Made by a program: the position numbers and the translations under genes. 8,917 nt of DNA, from contig JANQQH010000204.1 in NCBI GenBank assembly GCA_028285025.1, positions 1-8,917 of the forward strand, read 5' to 3'. A model generated the notes under the pieces. The model worked only from the letters and a program-made list of their open reading frames with translations, had not been told where the DNA came from and ran no database searches. The stretch comes from Hyphomicrobiaceae bacterium. GTDB taxonomy: Bacteria; Pseudomonadota; Alphaproteobacteria; Rhizobiales; HXMU1428-3. Shown here in pieces: positions 6,606-8,917 of this stretch; within the stretch, counting starts at the first letter, position 1; each line of letters begins with the position of its first letter.

Positions 6606-6626
6606 TGCTTTTTGTTTAAAAACGCA
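6606..6626. promoter_or_regulatory. 21-base near-palindrome upstream of ALDH
   Basis: The segment reads as a palindrome with only two mismatched pairs (ends TGC and GCA). Inside it, TTTGTTTAAAAAC (6611-6623) is identical to 3981-3993 in direct-repeat copy A upstream of the LysR gene. It could be a shared operator linking the regulator with the ALDH unit, though AT-rich sequence makes chance matches easier. Confidence 0.4.
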
Positions 6627-6629
6627 TTG

Positions 6630-6660
6630 TTTGCACCCATAAATATGCAAATTCTGCAAA
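6630..6660. promoter_or_regulatory. TGCAAA repeats, possible operator
   Basis: TTTGCA (6630-6635) and TGCAAA (6646-6651) form an inverted repeat with a 10-base spacer. A further TGCAAA at 6655-6660 makes a direct repeat with a 9-base step. The site lies about 150 bases upstream of the ALDH start. The binding protein is unknown. Confidence 0.4.
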
Positions 6661-6690
6661 TATGTTCTTTAGTAGAAAGAAATCATGTAT

Positions 6691-6720
6691 TATCTATTAC
6701 AATATTTATTCCATTGACAA
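6691..6720 (-). promoter_or_regulatory. Possible ALDH promoter
   Basis: On the minus strand, TTGTCA (6720-6715) is followed after 18 bases by TAGATA (6696-6691). These are 5 of 6 and 4 of 6 matches to sigma-70 consensus. In such AT-rich sequence this is only suggestive. If real, the TGCAAA repeats and the 13-bp hairpin would both fall in the transcribed leader. Confidence 0.3.
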
Positions 6721-6841
6721 AAAGCTCACCCTCCCCTTTGACTAAATCCTGTTAAAAAATTCCATGACTAAAGTATTTAGAGAGGTTTTTGAGCGAAATT
6801 TCTTTAGATATTCGAAAGTCAGGAAATGAGCAACCCATCAC

Positions 6842-7345
6842 CTAACAGACAAAGGTTTTTTGTTGAGAAATTTCATTGGCATTGGCAACGCCTGATAACA
6901 AAAGATCGTGATTAGCCAATTCATAGGCAAAACCTTCAGACGCCTCAATGACGCAATCCAGCTCGCAATCACCAATCAAAGCCTGAGCACAAGCCTGCAA
7001 AGCTGGACAAGCATTATTTTGCTGGCAAGCCGCAATCAAGGAAATCGCCATACATTCATCACGGCAAAATTGAGTGCAATCGGGCACAATTTCAATATCA
7101 CGCGCCGCACTTGAATGAACCGTTTGCACCCAATAAGCCAATTCAGTAACAACTGACTTGGCCCCCAAAGCGCCGAGCTGTTTGGTATAAAAATCCCAAC
7201 TTGTTTTCCAATAGCCAATATCATTTTTTTGATAACCAGCCATCCAATAACGAAACCCCAGACCAACCAATTGCTCAGGCGTTTTTTCAGAACCGTTCAA
7301 TCGATTGACGAACAGCGACATAGGATTTGAATTTGCCATATCCAT
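6842..7345 (-). CDS. Uncharacterised cysteine-rich protein
   Basis: A 167-residue protein I cannot assign to a named family. The N-terminal half is aromatic-rich (FRYWMAGYQKNDIGYWKTSW, about 31-50). The C-terminal half carries nine cysteines: Cys90, 94 and 98 (C-x3-C-x3-C), 107, 113, 119, 127 and 131, and Cys167 as the last residue. The i/i+4 spacings would place several thiols on one helix face, as in thiol-lined metal-binding helical bundles, so metal binding or thiol redox is a guess. There is no signal peptide or membrane segment, so it is likely cytoplasmic. ATG at 7345 is preferred: GGAGG lies six bases upstream, compared with three bases for an in-frame GTG at 7348. It overlaps the stop of a 39-codon ORF (TGATG), implying translational coupling, and lies upstream of ALDH on the same strand. 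Confidence 0.82.
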   Translation of the reverse strand: MDMANSNPMSLFVNRLNGSEKTPEQLVGLGFRYWMAGYQKNDIGYWKTSWDFYTKQLGALGAKSVVTELAYWVQTVHSSAARDIEIVPDCTQFCRDECMAISLIAACQQNNACPALQACAQALIGDCELDCVIEASEGFAYELANHDLLLSGVANANEISQQKTFVC

Positions 7346-7464
7346 CACACCCCTCCCTGCATAGTTACAAGAGCAAACCTTAGATTGTTTGAGAGAAATG
7401 TATAGCTAGCATAACGGCGCGCAGACCAGCTTTTGGGCAAGCAGCCAAAGAGAATATTTTTCAT
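7345..7464 (-). CDS. 39-residue cationic small ORF coupled to the Cys-rich gene
   Basis: This ORF starts ATG at 7464, six bases after GGAG, and ends in TGA at 7347-7345, overlapping the next ATG in TGATG. The peptide begins MKNILFGCLPKSWSARR and ends LVTMQGGV. It has five Lys/Arg and no acidic residue, so it is strongly basic; there is one Cys (residue 8). The terminal QGGV is dictated by the ribosome-binding site of the next gene (CAGGGAGGGGTG), which argues that part of its job is translational coupling. LRxxxxVTM faintly recalls the end of PqqA precursors, but the Glu and Tyr that define PqqA are missing. Function is unknown; it may be a leader peptide, a small functional peptide or a chance ORF with good signals. 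Confidence 0.5.
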   Translation of the reverse strand: MKNILFGCLPKSWSARRYASYTFLSNNLRFALVTMQGGV

Positions 7465-7479
7465 TTTTCACTCCAATAA

Positions 7480-7498
7480 ACGAGGGTCAAGGCCTCGT
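7480..7498 (-). promoter_or_regulatory. Small hairpin before the 39-codon ORF
   Basis: ACGAGG (7480-7485) and CCTCGT (7493-7498) pair over 6 bp around a 7-base loop. On the minus strand the stem ends a few bases before the GGAG of the small ORF and is followed by TTTATT. It could modulate ribosome access or act as a weak terminator after hemW. Confidence 0.4.
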
Positions 7499-7541
7499 AA
7501 TCAGATTTATACTTACCCAGATCAGACCGGATATGAATTTC

Positions 7542-7571
7542 ACCATAACCAATCAAATCGAAGAACGTCAA
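7542..7571 (-). promoter_or_regulatory. Promoter candidate for the small ORF/Cys-rich pair
   Basis: On the minus strand, TTGACG (7571-7566) is separated by 18 bases from TATGGT (7547-7542), 5 of 6 and 4 of 6 matches to sigma-70 consensus. It is well placed between the hemW stop and the small ORF, giving a leader of about 70 bases that includes the hairpin at 7480-7498. Confidence 0.4.
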
Positions 7572-7633
7572 TATAAAAATGAATAAAACCAATAGTTTAG
7601 AATTATTATAAGAAGGGATCTAAAAAAGTTCAC

Positions 7634-8824
7634 TTATTGATCTTGGGTGGTCAAACCATCACTGAGCAGCTGGGCTATAGTGTTAAGCAGTAATCGTCCC
7701 TTCTGGCTCGCTCTTAACAAATTTATATTATTTTGTTTGTCAAACGCCTCCAGCAGCCCTTCAACCTGCAGATTTTCAATGATGTCGTTATCAACCCAAT
7801 AGCCGGTTTCATGCTCAATATCTGCCAAAGACACCCCATTGTTCAAGCGCAACCCCATAAGCAACATTTCTGTTGCCTGATTGAAGGCGTCCAACTCTTG
7901 CTGATCAATAACGCCGTGCCCCTCGTATCCCACGTTTTCCAACCACTTAGAAGGTATGGCTTGCGTCAAAGTGCTATAGCGCTTGTCCTCAATCTTGACC
8001 CGGCCATGCGCCCCAGGCCCAATGCCAACAAACGTGCCATAACGCCAATATAACAAATTATGCCGCGCTTCTTGGCCCGGCACCGCATGGTTGGAAACTT
8101 CATAAGCTGGCAAGCCAGCTTTTAAGCATAGCTCTTGGGTCCGCTCATAAAAATCAACCGCCAAACTCTCTTCAGGCAGCCGCAGTTTGCCAGCATCATA
8201 AAGCCGCTTATAGGGCGTGTTGGGCTCAATGGTCAGTTGATAAAGCGATAAATGCTCCGGCCCAAAAGCAAACGCTTGCGCCAATTCATCTTCCCAGCCT
8301 TGTAAACTCTGGTTTGGGCGGGCATAGATCAGATCAAACGAAAAGCGGTCAAAATGAGTGCGCGCAATATTGATCGCTTTGCGCGCTTGCACGCTGTCAT
8401 GCAAACGCCCTAAAGCTTGCAACGCGCCATCATCAAAAGACTGCACGCCAATTGACAACCGGTTCACACCCGCTAGGGCAAGGTCTTGAAAATTGGCCGC
8501 ATCCACACTTTGCGGGTTCGCCTCTAGAGAAATTTCAATCTGATCTTGAAACCCCCATGCACTCTCAAGGGTTTGCAAAATATCACCAACCAATTGCGGG
8601 CTCATCAACGAAGGCGTACCGCCGCCAAAAAACACCGAACTGAGAGCAGGCATGTCTGGCCCCAAAATTGTGGCCCAATGATCAATTTCAGCTATATAAG
8701 CCTTTAAGAAATCTTCTTCTTGTATCGGGCCATTGGAAACATGAGAATTAAAATCACAATAAGGGCATTTGGCCGCACAAAACGGCCAATGCACATAAAC
8801 CCCAAATTCTTGCAAACCAGACAT
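7634..8824 (-). CDS. hemW: HemW, radical SAM heme chaperone (HemN-like)
   Basis: A complete 396-residue HemW, formerly often annotated as oxygen-independent coproporphyrinogen III oxidase. HemW proteins bind a 4Fe-4S cluster, S-adenosylmethionine and heme, and are thought to deliver heme to membrane proteins. The cluster motif Cys16-x3-Cys20-x2-Cys23 is followed by D-F instead of the x-C of true HemN. FFGGGTPS (65-72) is the SAM-contacting glycine motif, and EANPQS (101-106) and RLSIGVQSFDD (122-132) are core radical SAM strands. HNLLYW (255-260) matches the HNxxYW motif linked with heme binding in HemW. The C-terminal HemW domain (about 310-390) is present. The stop of rdgB lies 18 bases upstream, an arrangement common in alphaproteobacteria. 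No Shine-Dalgarno sequence precedes the ATG at 8824, but TATAAT does, so the transcript may be leaderless. Confidence 0.95.
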   Translation of the reverse strand: MSGLQEFGVYVHWPFCAAKCPYCDFNSHVSNGPIQEEDFLKAYIAEIDHWATILGPDMPALSSVFFGGGTPSLMSPQLVGDILQTLESAWGFQDQIEISLEANPQSVDAANFQDLALAGVNRLSIGVQSFDDGALQALGRLHDSVQARKAINIARTHFDRFSFDLIYARPNQSLQGWEDELAQAFAFGPEHLSLYQLTIEPNTPYKRLYDAGKLRLPEESLAVDFYERTQELCLKAGLPAYEVSNHAVPGQEARHNLLYWRYGTFVGIGPGAHGRVKIEDKRYSTLTQAIPSKWLENVGYEGHGVIDQQELDAFNQATEMLLMGLRLNNGVSLADIEHETGYWVDNDIIENLQVEGLLEAFDKQNNINLLRASQKGRLLLNTIAQLLSDGLTTQDQ

Positions 8825-8831
8825 GATGGAT

Positions 8832-8860
8832 ATTATAAGCGCTTAACGCATCCCGTCCAA
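8832..8860 (-). promoter_or_regulatory. Possible hemW promoter giving a leaderless mRNA
   Basis: On the minus strand, a perfect TATAAT (8837-8832) sits seven bases before the hemW ATG, with TTGGAC (8860-8855, matching only TTG of the -35) 17 bases upstream inside rdgB. Transcription from it would begin at or next to the A of the start codon. This agrees with the absence of a Shine-Dalgarno sequence. Confidence 0.35.
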
Positions 8861-8917
8861 ACAGGCCGCTTTGAACAAAGCAAAAGCCTGCGCCCGATGG
8901 GACATTTGATGTTTTAA
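8843..8917 (-). CDS. rdgB: RdgB, dITP/XTP pyrophosphatase, C-terminal end
   Basis: The last 24 codons and stop (TAA at 8845-8843) of a gene running in from the right edge. The tail LKHQMSHRAQAFALFKAACL carries the SHR-x-x-AF motif that closes RdgB/HAM1 proteins, which hydrolyse non-canonical purine nucleoside triphosphates such as dITP and XTP and so keep them out of DNA. Its position directly before hemW fits the frequent alphaproteobacterial order rph-rdgB-hemW, which supports the assignment made from so short a piece. The remainder lies outside the window. Confidence 0.82.
   Translation of the reverse strand, partial: LKHQMSHRAQAFALFKAACLDGMR

Larger units (their letters stand above)
6484..6841. 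other. Regulatory gap upstream of the ALDH gene
   Basis: A 358-base AT-rich stretch without ORFs between the Cys-rich gene and the ALDH gene, both on the minus strand. It holds the hairpin at 6526-6556, a near-palindrome at 6606-6626, TGCAAA repeats at 6630-6660 and a possible minus-strand promoter at 6691-6720. No good terminator for the Cys-rich gene is seen directly after its stop, so read-through into this leader is possible. Confidence 0.6.

Noticed and set aside
7345..7464. PqqA-like precursor peptide
   Set aside because: Only LRxxxxVTM is shared; the defining Glu and Tyr are absent and no pqq biosynthesis genes are in the window.
1..8917. CRISPR arrays, insertion sequences, tRNA or rRNA genes, attachment sites
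   Set aside because: No regularly spaced repeats, transposase or integrase frames, tRNA-like cloverleafs or rRNA signatures were seen on either strand.

Overview
The window looks like a low-to-moderate-GC alphaproteobacterium. The evidence is a folate/FAD-type TrmFO tRNA methyltransferase (present in alphaproteobacteria, absent from gamma- and betaproteobacteria) and a 3' rdgB-hemW pair in the order usual for that class. Species cannot be named from this sequence. Coding regions are dense and balanced in composition; the gaps at about 2303-2975, 3933-4515 and 6484-6841 are clearly AT-rich.

Layout. 1-867 (+) is the 3' two-thirds of trmFO. It converges on mgtE (920-2302, -), a complete Mg2+ channel/transporter. 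A 673-base AT-rich gap follows, with one short coding-like remnant. Next is a LysR-type regulator (2976-3932, -). Upstream of it is a 583-base non-coding region with unusual structure: an imperfect 39-column direct repeat, a 12-bp dyad, consensus -35 and -10 hexamers around a 10-bp dyad, and a strong orphan intrinsic terminator. Together these suggest a short + strand RNA at about 4242-4322. Then come a DUF779 protein (4516-4860, -) and an AldB/ExaC-like aldehyde dehydrogenase (4945-6483, -), an association known from other bacteria. Upstream of the dehydrogenase lie a 13-bp terminator-like hairpin in its leader and several dyads. Further upstream, same strand, is an uncharacterised protein with nine cysteines (6842-7345), preceded by and overlapping a 39-codon cationic ORF (7345-7464). 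The right end holds hemW (7634-8824, -) and the last 24 codons of rdgB (8843-8917, -).

How they may work together. ALDH plus DUF779 form a probable short-chain aldehyde oxidation unit. The LysR regulator is the nearest candidate regulator, supported weakly by a 13-bp sequence shared between its upstream region and the ALDH upstream region. The cysteine-rich protein, its coupled small ORF and the putative small RNA are the least explained parts and the best candidates for something undescribed. trmFO (tRNA modification), mgtE (Mg2+ uptake), rdgB (nucleotide sanitation) and hemW (heme handling) are housekeeping genes.
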